Source: Tolypothrix bouteillei VB521301
Lineage (GTDB): Bacteria > Cyanobacteriota > Cyanobacteriia > Cyanobacteriales > Nostocaceae
NCBI RefSeq assembly: GCF_000760695.4
Contig: NZ_JHEG04000002.1
Span: 1 to 64,000, forward strand
Length of the DNA: 64,000 bases
Reading direction: 5' to 3'
The position numbers and the translations under genes were made by a program. Every line of letters begins with the position of its first letter. Position 1 is the stretch's first letter. The notes under the pieces were generated by a model that worked only from the letters and a program-made list of their open reading frames with translations, was not told the DNA's origin and did not search any database. This document shows positions 1 through 8,146 of this stretch, piece after piece.

Positions 1-468
1 GCTAATTTTAGTATACTTTTTTTAAAAAAATCCTAAATTTTCTTTACCTATCTTAAACATATTTTTTTTAAGTATTACTTTTGCCCTCAAATATTCTTAA
101 TCTTATAATTAATTACCTAATTATAGTATTTTATATTACACTATAGACCAGTATAAGTATAGAAAAATTAAACCTTTTTTAGAACAGGGTTTCTACTTAG
201 CTATTGTTGACCTTTAAGTATAATAACCGTACATTTACTAAAATATTCAGTATTTTCTATTGAAGGGATATTGACCTTGACGATCGCAGGAAGGCACTTA
301 TACTCAAGGAAAGAAAAAGTTTTCCTTCCCTGCTAGCTGTGCTGTCTTTAATTTTCTCATGTTGACCGAGAGGGAGAGGGGTGGAAAGGAAGGGTTGCGC
401 GTTTTCTGTGTATTAATGCGTCCCCCAATCTCCGCGTCTCTTCCTTAAAGACGGGCGGTAATCGGTCA
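1..468. other. Intergenic, AT-rich, no gene seen
   Basis: The first ~250 bases are very AT-rich with no convincing reading frame. At about 360-400 there is a G-rich stretch (TTGACCGAGAGGGAGAGG) whose first eleven bases recur near 23938 in another gene-free region, so it is probably part of a dispersed intergenic repeat. No tRNA or clear terminator was recognised. The stretch lies downstream of the glycosyltransferase gene that ends at 469. Confidence 0.5.
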
Positions 469-2196
469 CTATCGATCGCAACGATATAACTGATAGGGAA
501 TACCAATACGGTAATGCTCTTTAGAATCAATATTGCAACTGATTTGAGGGGAAATTGCTACTTGAGTTGGATAATCTACCCGTTTCCGCCCAGGACCAAT
601 AATCCATAGATTAAGCTTATTGACGTCTAGTGCGGGAAGTTGAGACAGTTTTTGCCAAACAGAGGAAAAGTCGGGTGATTGCTTGAAAAATGCAAAATAG
701 GATTTAGGGCATTGAGCATCGGGTATTGAGCATTGAGGTGAAGTTCTCATGTTTTGAGTTCTTATCGGTTCAAGTGCTAAAGCAAAGCTCAACCCTAAGG
801 CAATATCTTGATAATTTCTATATGCCATAACAACCATGAGAGAACTAGAAGGATCTTGATTCATATTCTTTGCAACTTGCTCTGGTTGAAAAGGTTTTTG
901 AAAAACGAAGTTGGAAACAACGAAAACACTACAAATAATACCGACAAAAAAACAAATTAAGAGCGGAGAAACAATCATGTATTTTTTTTTACTTCTTATT
1001 CTTTGTTCATATTTCTCTTTTTGAGAAAGACTTGCAGCTAGTAAAGCGCACCACCCAGGATAGTAAACAAAACTATACCTTGGAACGTTGGTAATATCTT
1101 TTCCCAAGAAATAGGCAATGGCAAAAAATTCTAACAACACGCAACCAGAAAAAGCGAACAGAACTAATGTGCTTGTTTGCACTGATGGTACAGACAACAG
1201 TCGTTTAAAACCGAGTAAGAGTTGCCAACTTATCCAAAAGGTGAAAGACACCATGAGCAACCCAGATATCAATACAATTGGGAGGGGCTGATTTTCGACT
1301 GGTAAAGCAATGAGCATTAATACCCAGTTGAGGAGAGTTTGAAACAGAGGAGCTATATTTTGAGGAGGTGCTATCCAGTCAGTTTCAGAACGATTGAAAT
1401 GAGAAAACACGATCGCCAACCAGGGCAAGAAACTCAACACAACTCCACTGGAATAGAGAAAGATAGCCACCCACGTTTGATATTGATTGGCTATTTTTGT
1501 CCTTTGCCAATACATTAACAAAAGCAGCGTTACAATTTGGGCGATAAAGGCAAGAGCAAAAAAGTAATGCACGTAAAGACCGATAGCATTCACAATTGCC
1601 CACCCAGCCCAAACAAAGAACCGCACTGTTTGATGCTTTTCTATATCTTGTTGAATTTTTACCAGTCCCAGTAAAGCTAAAGTGATGAGAAACATGGGCA
1701 AGGTGTAGTGCCGTGCTTCTTGGGAAAGGTAGACAGCAAAGGGAGAAACAGCCATCAATGCAGCTGCGACTAATCCAGCCAACGGAGAGAAAGCGACACG
1801 ATTGACATAATATATTGCGACAATAGCACCAACACCAAATAAGGCGGATGGCGATCGCAACTTTGCTACCCACTCTTCTCCTAATGGAGCCAGCCAACCC
1901 AACCAAGTATACATTCCACAGAAAAAAAGTGGTGGATGAGTGGACTCGGTAGCGACAGTTTTGGTAATTTCAAAACAACTCTGCCCCGGTTGAAAGGCAA
2001 ACATTGTTGGCAAATTTTGAAGCGGAAAGGCCTTATCTAAAGGAAAATTGCCGTAATTCTTCCCCAAGCTAAAGATAGCAGTGATAACTTCATCCATCCA
2101 TAGGGGTTTTAAATCCAAATGCCAAAAGCGCAAGAAAGTCCCCAAGAATATTACTGCAATCAAACACAGATAATGTAGGAATTTACGATTTACCAT
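469..2196 (-). CDS. GT39-type membrane glycosyltransferase (PMT_2 / ArnT-like)
   Basis: A 575-residue integral membrane protein with about ten or more hydrophobic segments. The N-terminal segment is followed by 'LRFWHLDLKPLWMDE', which matches the first luminal loop of the dolichyl-phosphate-mannose / ArnT-type glycosyltransferases (GT39 and relatives), where the acidic D-E pair is catalytic. These enzymes move a sugar from a polyprenyl phosphate carrier to an acceptor on the outer face of the membrane. The acceptor cannot be read from sequence. The ATG at 2196 is directly followed by the hydrophobic segment, so the start is plausible. Residues ~483-497 (QCSIPDAQCP) are encoded by a GCATTGAGCATTGAG-like low-complexity stretch that looks like an intergenic repeat read in frame. 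The gene is divergent from the helicase gene at 2303. Family call is fairly secure; substrate is unknown. Confidence 0.75.
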   Translation of the reverse strand: MVNRKFLHYLCLIAVIFLGTFLRFWHLDLKPLWMDEVITAIFSLGKNYGNFPLDKAFPLQNLPTMFAFQPGQSCFEITKTVATESTHPPLFFCGMYTWLGWLAPLGEEWVAKLRSPSALFGVGAIVAIYYVNRVAFSPLAGLVAAALMAVSPFAVYLSQEARHYTLPMFLITLALLGLVKIQQDIEKHQTVRFFVWAGWAIVNAIGLYVHYFFALAFIAQIVTLLLLMYWQRTKIANQYQTWVAIFLYSSGVVLSFLPWLAIVFSHFNRSETDWIAPPQNIAPLFQTLLNWVLMLIALPVENQPLPIVLISGLLMVSFTFWISWQLLLGFKRLLSVPSVQTSTLVLFAFSGCVLLEFFAIAYFLGKDITNVPRYSFVYYPGWCALLAASLSQKEKYEQRIRSKKKYMIVSPLLICFFVGIICSVFVVSNFVFQKPFQPEQVAKNMNQDPSSSLMVVMAYRNYQDIALGLSFALALEPIRTQNMRTSPQCSIPDAQCPKSYFAFFKQSPDFSSVWQKLSQLPALDVNKLNLWIIGPGRKRVDYPTQVAISPQISCNIDSKEHYRIGIPYQLYRCDR

Positions 2197-2206
2197 AAAT
2201 ATTAAG

Positions 2207-2274
2207 GGCTAATAGCTAATGGCTAATTGCTAATTGTTTCTGCTATTAGCCATTAGCTATTAGCAATTAGCCAT
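2207..2274. repeat. Heptameric repeats in inverted arrangement
   Basis: Units of the type GGCTAAT/AGCTAAT run forward (2207-2236), then the complementary TTAGCCA/TTAGCTA units run to 2274, with six bases between. The two arms can pair imperfectly into a long hairpin. The repeat occupies the gap between two divergent genes, so it sits where their promoters should be. The same repeat family recurs near 28.9, 47.3, 55.0 and 57.1 kb. Confidence 0.8.
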
Positions 2275-2302
2275 CTCAAATTCTAGTTAGTAGGACATTC
2301 AA

Positions 2303-4684
2303 TTGACAGATACTGTGCCTCAAGATTCTAACTTTATAGAAGTATATGCTGAAATGCCCGTGTCTTCCCTGCGGGATACAGCCATCACGCGTATCCGCAA
2401 CAGTCTTCGTCCCGGACAGCAACAAATGGCAGACTGGAGATCGGGTCCGTTGGCAATTTCAGCAGTTCCTGGAGCTGGTAAATCAACAGGGATGGCAGCT
2501 GCAGCTGCCATTGCAATTGCACGTCAGTACGAACGTTCTGCGGAATTACGCAAAAAATCGCGCAGTCAACTGATTGTTGTTACCTTTACTCGCTCGGCGG
2601 CAGCAAACATTAAAGCTAAAATCCGGGAATACTTACGTAAAGATTTATCTTTACCCCAGACAGGCTTTGTTGTGCATACACTCCACGGTCTTGCACTCAA
2701 CATTGCCACCCGCTACCCCGATTTGTCAGGGTTGCAGTTAGAAAACGTGACTTTAATCACTCCAAACCAAAGTCACCGTTTTATCCGTACTGCTGTAGAA
2801 CAATGGATTTCCAACCATCCGGGCCAGTATTCTCGCTTAATAGAAGGTACGCAATTTGACGGAGAAGAAACAGAAAGACTGCGGCGTCAATCCGTATTGC
2901 GGACAGAAGTGCTACCGGATTTAGCAATGACTGCAATTCATGAAGCAAAAAGTTCCGGTTTGTTGCCAGAAGATTTACACGAGTTAAGCAACAAGACAAA
3001 AGATGAGTATGGAATTTTAAGCATTGCTGCTGGGTTATACGACCAATATCAAAATTTGATGCGTTCTCGTGACTTTATTGATTATGATGATATGATTTTA
3101 GCCGCCTTGCGGGTTTTAGAAAACGAAAGCGCCCGCAAGATAGAGCAAAATCAAGTTTTTGCAGTTTTTGAAGATGAAGCCCAAGATTCTAGCCCCTTGC
3201 AAACGGAACTTTTAACAATTCTTGCAGCTGACCCCAACAATCCCAATCAACCACCAAACCTGATCCGTGTTGGCGATCCCAACCAAGCCATTAACTCTAC
3301 GTTTACCCCAGCCGATCCGATTTATTTTCGGCAATTCTGTGAGGAGTGCAGCTTGCAAGAACGACTTGCAACGATGGATCGAGCCGGTCGCAGTACCAGA
3401 ATTATTATTGAAGCTGCTAATTTTGTTCTGCAATGGGTGAACCGTTATTCGTCAGTTGATAATGACAAAGGACAATTGACAGCTGACAAAAGACAATTAC
3501 CCTTTCGCCATCAAATCATTCACCCAGTTAACCCTGACGATCCTCAAGCAAATGCCAATCCGGAACGCATCGGAAAGGGACTAGAAATTCATACTCCTCG
3601 CGACATCCATCATACAGTTGAGTTGTTGTCTGACAGAATTGTCGATCTCTTTTCCCAAGATCCAACGCATGGGAGTGCAGCCATTTTAGTTCGAGAAAAC
3701 CGTCAGGGACGGTGGTTGGCTGAAGCATTGGCTCCTATCTGCAAACTCTATAAAATTACACTTTATGATGTTGGCGAACAGGAACGCCGTTCTCACGTAC
3801 CTGTGGAAATTCTAGCCCTGCTGCAATTTTGCGATCGCCCCCATTCTCCAGACTACCTGAAAGCAGCCCTAGAAGTATTTGTCCAAAGGCGACTGATTGA
3901 AACACAAGACTTAAATGCTCTTGCAACTTTACCCGAAGAATTTTTGTATCCCGGTCCTTTAGCAGCACCCCAATCAGAAACCGTACAAAAAGCTGCACGG
4001 TTGTGCCGCAGTTTACTTCGGGCGCGGTTGGAACTGCCTTTGTATCATCTGATTTCTTTTTTTGCTCTAGCACTGAATTACGACCAAGCAGAACTCGCAA
4101 CTGCTGACAAATTAGCAGAAAGAATTAACCAACAAATTGCAGGTCATGCTTCCATGGGTATGATGCTAAACGCACTCAGTGAAATCGTTAGTTCCGAACG
4201 ATTTGAACCTGTGGAAACAGAAGATTCAGAAGCTCGCTACACCCGTCGCGGTCAACTGACAATCATTACCATGCACAAAGCCAAGGGCTTGGATTGGGAC
4301 TACGTGTTTATACCTTTTCTCCATGAAAATTTAATTCCAGGTAGATTTTGGGTTCCGCCTCAAAGCCAGTTTTTAGGAGATTTTACCCTCTCGGAAGTGG
4401 CTCGCGCTCAAATTCGTGCGGCTCTCCACGATGAATCTACTTTACCTGATGTTACCACGGCTTGGGAACAAGCCAAACACCTAAAAACTGCCGAGGAGTA
4501 CCGCTTGCTCTATGTTGCCATGACACGGGCAAAGCGATTGTTATGGATGTCTGCGTCAAAAAAAGCACCCTTTACTTGGAGTAAACCAGAAAATTTACAA
4601 GACCAAGCACCTTGTCCCGTGTTTGCGCCATTGAAACGTCAATTTCGCGATTGCGTTATACCAATGGCAACAATACCTAAGTAA
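2303..4684 (+). CDS. UvrD/Rep-family superfamily 1 DNA helicase
   Basis: A 793-residue protein with the ordered SF1A helicase motifs: motif I 'AVPGAGKST' (~residues 53-61), motif Ia 'VTFTRSAAANIKAKI', motif II 'FEDEAQDSS' (~295), motif III 'VGDPNQAIN', motif V 'LTIITMHKAKGLDWD' (~652) and motif VI 'LLYVAMTRAKR' (~740). Such enzymes unwind DNA 3'-5' in repair and replication. It is a divergent cyanobacterial branch, not canonical UvrD, RecB or PcrA. The chosen start is TTG at 2303; an in-frame ATG at 2354 removes 17 residues and may be the real start, since all motifs lie downstream. Residues ~384-400 (SVDNDKGQLTADKRQLP) are encoded by a GACAAAGGACAATTGACA-type repeat lying between motifs III and IV, apparently an in-frame repeat insertion. 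Confidence 0.85.
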   Translation: MTDTVPQDSNFIEVYAEMPVSSLRDTAITRIRNSLRPGQQQMADWRSGPLAISAVPGAGKSTGMAAAAAIAIARQYERSAELRKKSRSQLIVVTFTRSAAANIKAKIREYLRKDLSLPQTGFVVHTLHGLALNIATRYPDLSGLQLENVTLITPNQSHRFIRTAVEQWISNHPGQYSRLIEGTQFDGEETERLRRQSVLRTEVLPDLAMTAIHEAKSSGLLPEDLHELSNKTKDEYGILSIAAGLYDQYQNLMRSRDFIDYDDMILAALRVLENESARKIEQNQVFAVFEDEAQDSSPLQTELLTILAADPNNPNQPPNLIRVGDPNQAINSTFTPADPIYFRQFCEECSLQERLATMDRAGRSTRIIIEAANFVLQWVNRYSSVDNDKGQLTADKRQLPFRHQIIHPVNPDDPQANANPERIGKGLEIHTPRDIHHTVELLSDRIVDLFSQDPTHGSAAILVRENRQGRWLAEALAPICKLYKITLYDVGEQERRSHVPVEILALLQFCDRPHSPDYLKAALEVFVQRRLIETQDLNALATLPEEFLYPGPLAAPQSETVQKAARLCRSLLRARLELPLYHLISFFALALNYDQAELATADKLAERINQQIAGHASMGMMLNALSEIVSSERFEPVETEDSEARYTRRGQLTIITMHKAKGLDWDYVFIPFLHENLIPGRFWVPPQSQFLGDFTLSEVARAQIRAALHDESTLPDVTTAWEQAKHLKTAEEYRLLYVAMTRAKRLLWMSASKKAPFTWSKPENLQDQAPCPVFAPLKRQFRDCVIPMATIPK

Positions 4685-4728
4685 AATCGTCTGAAAAACA
4701 AACAGTTTAAAACATTCACTTTTACAAT

Positions 4729-5457
4729 ATGAAATCTCTAAATCACTTTTATCGTGTCCTTCAAGTTCCTAAGGGTGCTGTTTTAACGCTCTTGTTAACC
4801 AGTTTGCTCTTTTGGGGGAATGTGGGCCATTCTACGGCAAACGCTACCGCACAACAAGTCAGTAGCGATCGCAAAGTCGCCCAGCTCGCTCAAAATACCA
4901 ACCAGCAATCCAACGTTCTACCGAAACGAATTGCAAACATTATCTTGCGCGATGCTTCCAAGCGTTCTAACATAGCAATACGCAATCTACAGGTAACAAA
5001 AGCAACAGCAAAAACGTTTAGCAATCCGTGCATATTTAAGTTTGGTGAGGTTTGCACTAGAGAATTTAAACCCGTTGAGGGTTGGGAAGTTAACGTACAA
5101 CTCAAGAACGATTCCTGGACTTATCATGTCGATAAATCTGGTTCGCAAGTTGTTTTAGATCCTAAAGTCAGTGCATCTCAACCCACTGCAATGCCAAAAG
5201 CGTTAGAAAATCCGATCTTGCGTGATGCTTCACGGCGTTCCAAAATACCAGTTGCTCAATTAAAAATTACCCAAGCCACTCAAAAAACCTTTGGCAATCC
5301 CTGTGAATTTAAGTTTGGAGAAATTTGTACAAAGGAATTCAATCCTATCAAAGGCTGGGAAGCAGTTGTAGCGGTTGGTTCCCAATCTTGGACTTACCAT
5401 ATCAATGAATCTGGTTCGGAAGTTGTTTTAGATCCTAAAGTCGCTATTAGTCCTTAA
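4729..5457 (+). CDS. Secreted protein with two copies of one ~80-residue module
   Basis: A 242-residue protein with an N-terminal hydrophobic segment (~residues 17-34, 'AVLTLLLTSLLFWG') followed by small residues, consistent with a signal peptide and export. The mature part has two homologous modules at ~67-147 and ~152-239. Each has I-L-R-D-A-S-x-R-S at the start, a pair of cysteines in 'NPC.FKFGE.CT.EF', 'GWE' and a 'W-T-Y-H-(V/I)' strand, and ends 'VVLDPKV'. The conserved cysteines suggest a disulphide per module. I do not recognise a named family; similar small periplasmic proteins occur in cyanobacteria. It follows the helicase gene by 44 bases but with no clear functional link. Confidence 0.8.
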   Translation: MKSLNHFYRVLQVPKGAVLTLLLTSLLFWGNVGHSTANATAQQVSSDRKVAQLAQNTNQQSNVLPKRIANIILRDASKRSNIAIRNLQVTKATAKTFSNPCIFKFGEVCTREFKPVEGWEVNVQLKNDSWTYHVDKSGSQVVLDPKVSASQPTAMPKALENPILRDASRRSKIPVAQLKITQATQKTFGNPCEFKFGEICTKEFNPIKGWEAVVAVGSQSWTYHINESGSEVVLDPKVAISP

Positions 5458-5477
5458 TCATCAGTAAGAGAAAATTC

Positions 5478-5609
5478 CTATACTGCTATTTCCCAATCTT
5501 CTAACCGTAATTTAGGAACACGGCTAAACTCACGGGTGTTATGAGTCACTAAAATTAGATGATTGGCGATCGCAACTGCGGCGATTTTGTTGGTCATTAG
5601 GTCCAGAAA
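5478..5609 (-). pseudogene. VapC/PIN-domain toxin, C-terminal remnant
   Basis: Read on the minus strand, this stretch encodes '[19 protein letters not shown]' and continues '[20 protein letters not shown]' before a TAG stop at 5478-5480. This is the characteristic C-terminal end of VapC ribonuclease toxins, where the N-T-x-x-F segment belongs to the PIN fold, including the usual VPGLxLEDW ending. The N-terminal half with the first catalytic aspartate is not present upstream: the next ~150 bases hold no matching frame. No VapB antitoxin is seen. I infer a decayed toxin-antitoxin locus. It is too short to be functional. Confidence 0.7.
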
Positions 5610-5755
5610 TAGCCTAGTACATGAAGGCAGAAGTACGCCCGCTACTAGGGCAGAAGGCGCAAACGCTTGTTACTAAATCTTTTCTCTCAATTCTAATGGT
5701 ATATTTAATTTCCGCGCCCATCGTACTAGTTATTTAGGAGCGATCGCCATTCAAC

Positions 5756-6931
5756 TTACAACTGAGTCAAAAAAGCGTCTAATCCTGACGAACTCACCAC
5801 CTCTCCTAACAAAATACCCCTTCGCCGCACCTGATAAATCCCCTCTCTGAGTTCTTTAAAATCAACAATCAAACCCGCCTTTTTAGCCTCAGATAGTTTT
5901 TTCACCTCAATTGGCATCAATCCCCTGACTCGCTTTTTCTCAATTGGTGTTAGTACGTCCCATGCTTGTTGCTTGCAATCTTCATGAACGAGCAAAGCTT
6001 CCCTGATTGGCTCCCAACTACTGGCATTCTGAAAAGTTTCAATCAACAACTCAACGGGAGATGGGGAGCCACACTCTGTTTCGGATTCAACGACAGCGCT
6101 ATACTCCCCGTCATCCTCCACAGGCTCGTCCTTTTCTGGGTCTGGCTCGAATGTCCAAGCGCCCTCTATGTGTTCCTCAAACTCCTTAGTAGCAATATCT
6201 GTGTTCGGTTCATCAAGCCAAACATTGCTTGAATTCGTTTCCCAATCCTTTGATGTTTCTCGATCGCAAGTTGGTTCAAAGCTTTCCACCAACATCAACC
6301 GTCCTTCTTTGTAAGCTTGTCTCAGCGCTATGGCTTCGGCAACAATGCGCTGTGCTGTCAACCCCTCGTCATCCATCATCTTTTGTAAAGCCGTCCCAGT
6401 TCTTTCGTCAGTCTCTTGGATCGGTGGAATTTGGCAGTACCGCCCTCCGTTTTTTGTCCGCCGCCAGATGCTGGGTAATTCTTGCTTTGGTTCCTTGGGT
6501 TGTCGCTGCTTAACAATCAAGTCTCGAACAGCAGATTGGTTAATTTCGGTTAAAGTTTGCAGCAGGTCAATGACGCTTTGGTACTTTTTGGGATTGTTTG
6601 CCAGTTGGAATATTGTTGCTGGCTCAATTTGAGTTAAGTCTCGATCTGAAAACTGTTTGAATGCTGCAGCTACTTTTAAGTACTTCCGGTCTTCATTCTT
6701 CCAACCCCGGCAATTCAGTAACTGTCTGTACTCCCTTTTGGATAACTGCTCCTTCTGTTGGGCAAGCCATAAAGCATGGTTGAGGATGTGTGAAGTAGAT
6801 TGAGCTAATCCTTCAAAAGAATCGCTACCTGTTTGGAGTGCTGTAGTCGCGCCCTGAGCTTTAACGTATTTTTCAAACTCTTGTTGAGCAATAACTTGTT
6901 CGTTTGTTGCAACAGCTTGTAGTTGTGGCAT
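5756..6931 (-). CDS. Unrecognised 391-residue acidic protein
   Basis: The reading frame is long and complete, starting at ATG 6931. The N-terminal ~145 residues are predicted mostly helical and charged (e.g. 'LSKREYRQLLNCRGWKNEDR'). A central part (~155-205) carries 'LPSIWRRTKNGGRYCQIPP'. This is followed by a strongly acidic, low-conservation linker (~210-285). The C-terminal ~90 residues form a compact basic/hydrophobic domain ending in 'VRRRGILLGEVVSSSGLDAF'. No signal peptide or membrane segment is visible. I do not recognise the family. It is divergent from the small HTH gene at 7178, with a terminator-like hairpin between them. That pairing resembles regulator/effector pairs on plasmids and integrated elements, but this is inference only. 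Confidence 0.7.
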   Translation of the reverse strand: MPQLQAVATNEQVIAQQEFEKYVKAQGATTALQTGSDSFEGLAQSTSHILNHALWLAQQKEQLSKREYRQLLNCRGWKNEDRKYLKVAAAFKQFSDRDLTQIEPATIFQLANNPKKYQSVIDLLQTLTEINQSAVRDLIVKQRQPKEPKQELPSIWRRTKNGGRYCQIPPIQETDERTGTALQKMMDDEGLTAQRIVAEAIALRQAYKEGRLMLVESFEPTCDRETSKDWETNSSNVWLDEPNTDIATKEFEEHIEGAWTFEPDPEKDEPVEDDGEYSAVVESETECGSPSPVELLIETFQNASSWEPIREALLVHEDCKQQAWDVLTPIEKKRVRGLMPIEVKKLSEAKKAGLIVDFKELREGIYQVRRRGILLGEVVSSSGLDAFLTQL

Positions 6932-6966
6932 AATAGGTATTAATTGAATTAATTTAAAGATGTAAA

Positions 6967-7009
6967 AGGCGATCCCACCTTGACTTAGGTCAGAGGGATC
7001 GTCTTTTTT
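6967..7009 (+). terminator. Terminator-like hairpin in a divergent promoter region
   Basis: Arm AGGCGATCCC (6967-6976) pairs with GGGATCGTCT (6995-7004) with one wobble. A second inner stem (TGAC/GTCA) lies within the loop, and a run of Ts follows to 7009. Structure and T-run fit a rho-independent terminator on the plus strand, yet no plus-strand gene ends upstream. It lies 36 bases before the start of the minus-strand gene at 6931 and 169 bases before the plus-strand HTH gene. It may end an unseen short transcript or block read-through between divergent units. Confidence 0.55.
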
Positions 7010-7177
7010 ACTGTTTATTAGTATATAGCTTATACGCTACGTAAATTTACATTTAAATATAAAATTTTCTTATCAGCTATGGAAAATGGAAAATAAATAG
7101 TCAAAACGCAGCCTGACTATAAACTAAGATTTGGAGGAAACTATGTAAAGTAGATAAAAAAGGAAGATTCTCAAAAA

Positions 7178-7489
7178 ATGATTCGTTGGCGGCTTAGGAT
7201 GCTAATGGCAGAGAAAAAAATCAGCAACAAAGAACTTGCCGAGCTTTCCGGCGTTCATCCCACTTCCATTTCAAAGCTAAAAAACGTGGATGAGATCGAG
7301 CAGATTAGCGGTAGGGTTCTCAACAACTTGTGTAATGGCTTAACAAAGGCTTATCGTGGCAGAAGAGAAAACCGAATTATTACTCCTACCGATTTACTTG
7401 AATACACCTACGATGGCGATGATTGTTATCCAACCGGATCTGAGGTCAAACCGTTGGGGCAAAAAGCTAGCCCCATACCCAATAGCTAA
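7178..7489 (+). CDS. Small Cro/CI-type (XRE) helix-turn-helix protein
   Basis: A 103-residue protein. Residues ~5-65 form a Cro/CI-type HTH domain: 'LMAEKKISNKELAELSGVH' followed by 'PTSISKLKN' gives helices 2 and 3. A 'LNNLCNGL' helix follows, as in YdaS/XRE regulators that begin M-I-R-W-R-L. It probably binds DNA as a dimer; its target is likely local, including the divergent 391-residue gene. The C-terminal ~35 residues are unstructured and end in 'GQKASPIPNS', which appears to be read from a CCCCATACCCAATAGC-type intergenic repeat, so the original end of the protein may have been changed. Function beyond DNA binding is not known. Confidence 0.8.
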   Translation: MIRWRLRMLMAEKKISNKELAELSGVHPTSISKLKNVDEIEQISGRVLNNLCNGLTKAYRGRRENRIITPTDLLEYTYDGDDCYPTGSEVKPLGQKASPIPNS

Positions 7490-7526
7490 TCCCCACTCTC
7501 CTATTCCCTAACCTCTATTCATAGTT

Positions 7527-7532
7527 TATAAT
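7527..7532 (+). promoter_or_regulatory. Candidate -10 box of rpmI-rplT
   Basis: A perfect TATAAT lies 29 bases before the rpmI ATG. A convincing -35 hexamer is not seen 17 bases upstream, so this is only a candidate. In cyanobacteria infC often precedes rpmI; here it does not, so the rpmI-rplT pair needs its own promoter. Confidence 0.45.
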
Positions 7533-7561
7533 TGGGGATTGTGTCGAATTAACGCCAATCC

Positions 7562-7759
7562 ATGCCCAAACTAAAAACGCGTAAAGCTGCGGCGAAAAGG
7601 TTTCGCGCCACTGGTAGTGGTAAAATCATGCGCCGTAAAGCTTTTAAAAATCACCTCTTAGAGCACAAAAGTTCTAATAAAAAGCGCCAACTGTCCAAAA
7701 TGGCAGTTGTCAACGAGCGCGATGAAGAAAATGTACGCGGAATGCTTCCTTATTTGTAA
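7562..7759 (+). CDS. rpmI: 50S ribosomal protein L35 (bL35)
   Basis: A 65-residue, very basic protein of the normal length for bL35. It begins [20 protein letters not shown], the conserved start of the family, and contains '[20 protein letters not shown]', which binds rRNA. It is a structural component of the large ribosomal subunit. It is followed after 21 bases by rplT, the standard bacterial arrangement, so the two are co-transcribed. infC, the usual first gene of the operon, is absent upstream and replaced by the HTH gene. Confidence 0.98.
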   Translation: MPKLKTRKAAAKRFRATGSGKIMRRKAFKNHLLEHKSSNKKRQLSKMAVVNERDEENVRGMLPYL

Positions 7760-7780
7760 TTAATTGGTGGAATTGAAAAG

Positions 7781-8137
7781 ATGACAAGGGTAAAACGCGG
7801 TAACGTTGCTCGCAAACGCCGCAAAAAAATTCTCAAACTTGCTAAAGGTTTTCGCGGTTCTCACTCAACTCTGTTTAGAACGGCCAATCAGCGAGTCATG
7901 AAGGCGCTTCGGAATGCCTATCGCGATCGCAAAAAGCGCAAACGCGATTTCCGTCGCCTGTGGATTACTCGCATTAACGCAGCAGCACGGTTGCATGGTT
8001 TGAGCTACAGCCAGTTAATGGGCAATCTCAAAAAAGCGGACGTGCAACTCAATCGCAAAATGTTGGCGCAATTAGCAGTTCTCGATCCGGCTAGCTTCAG
8101 CAAAGTTGCTGAATTGGCAACTCAAGCAAAAGGATAA
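7781..8137 (+). CDS. rplT: 50S ribosomal protein L20 (bL20)
   Basis: A 118-residue protein of canonical length starting '[20 protein letters not shown]' with the typical '[17 protein letters not shown]' segment. The N-terminal tail enters the ribosome core and the C-terminal globular domain ('[20 protein letters not shown]') binds 23S rRNA. It acts early in large-subunit assembly and in many bacteria also represses its own operon through the leader RNA; no such leader structure could be confirmed here. It lies 21 bases after rpmI. Confidence 0.98.
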   Translation: MTRVKRGNVARKRRKKILKLAKGFRGSHSTLFRTANQRVMKALRNAYRDRKKRKRDFRRLWITRINAAARLHGLSYSQLMGNLKKADVQLNRKMLAQLAVLDPASFSKVAELATQAKG

Positions 8138-8146
8138 AGGGAGCAG

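Noticed and set aside
1385..1906. Frames antisense or shifted to real genes, e.g. the 173-codon frame within the glycosyltransferase gene
   Set aside because: They are shadows of the real frame, with unusual composition and no motif. Similar shadows exist under chlB, aroA, rph and the sensor kinases.
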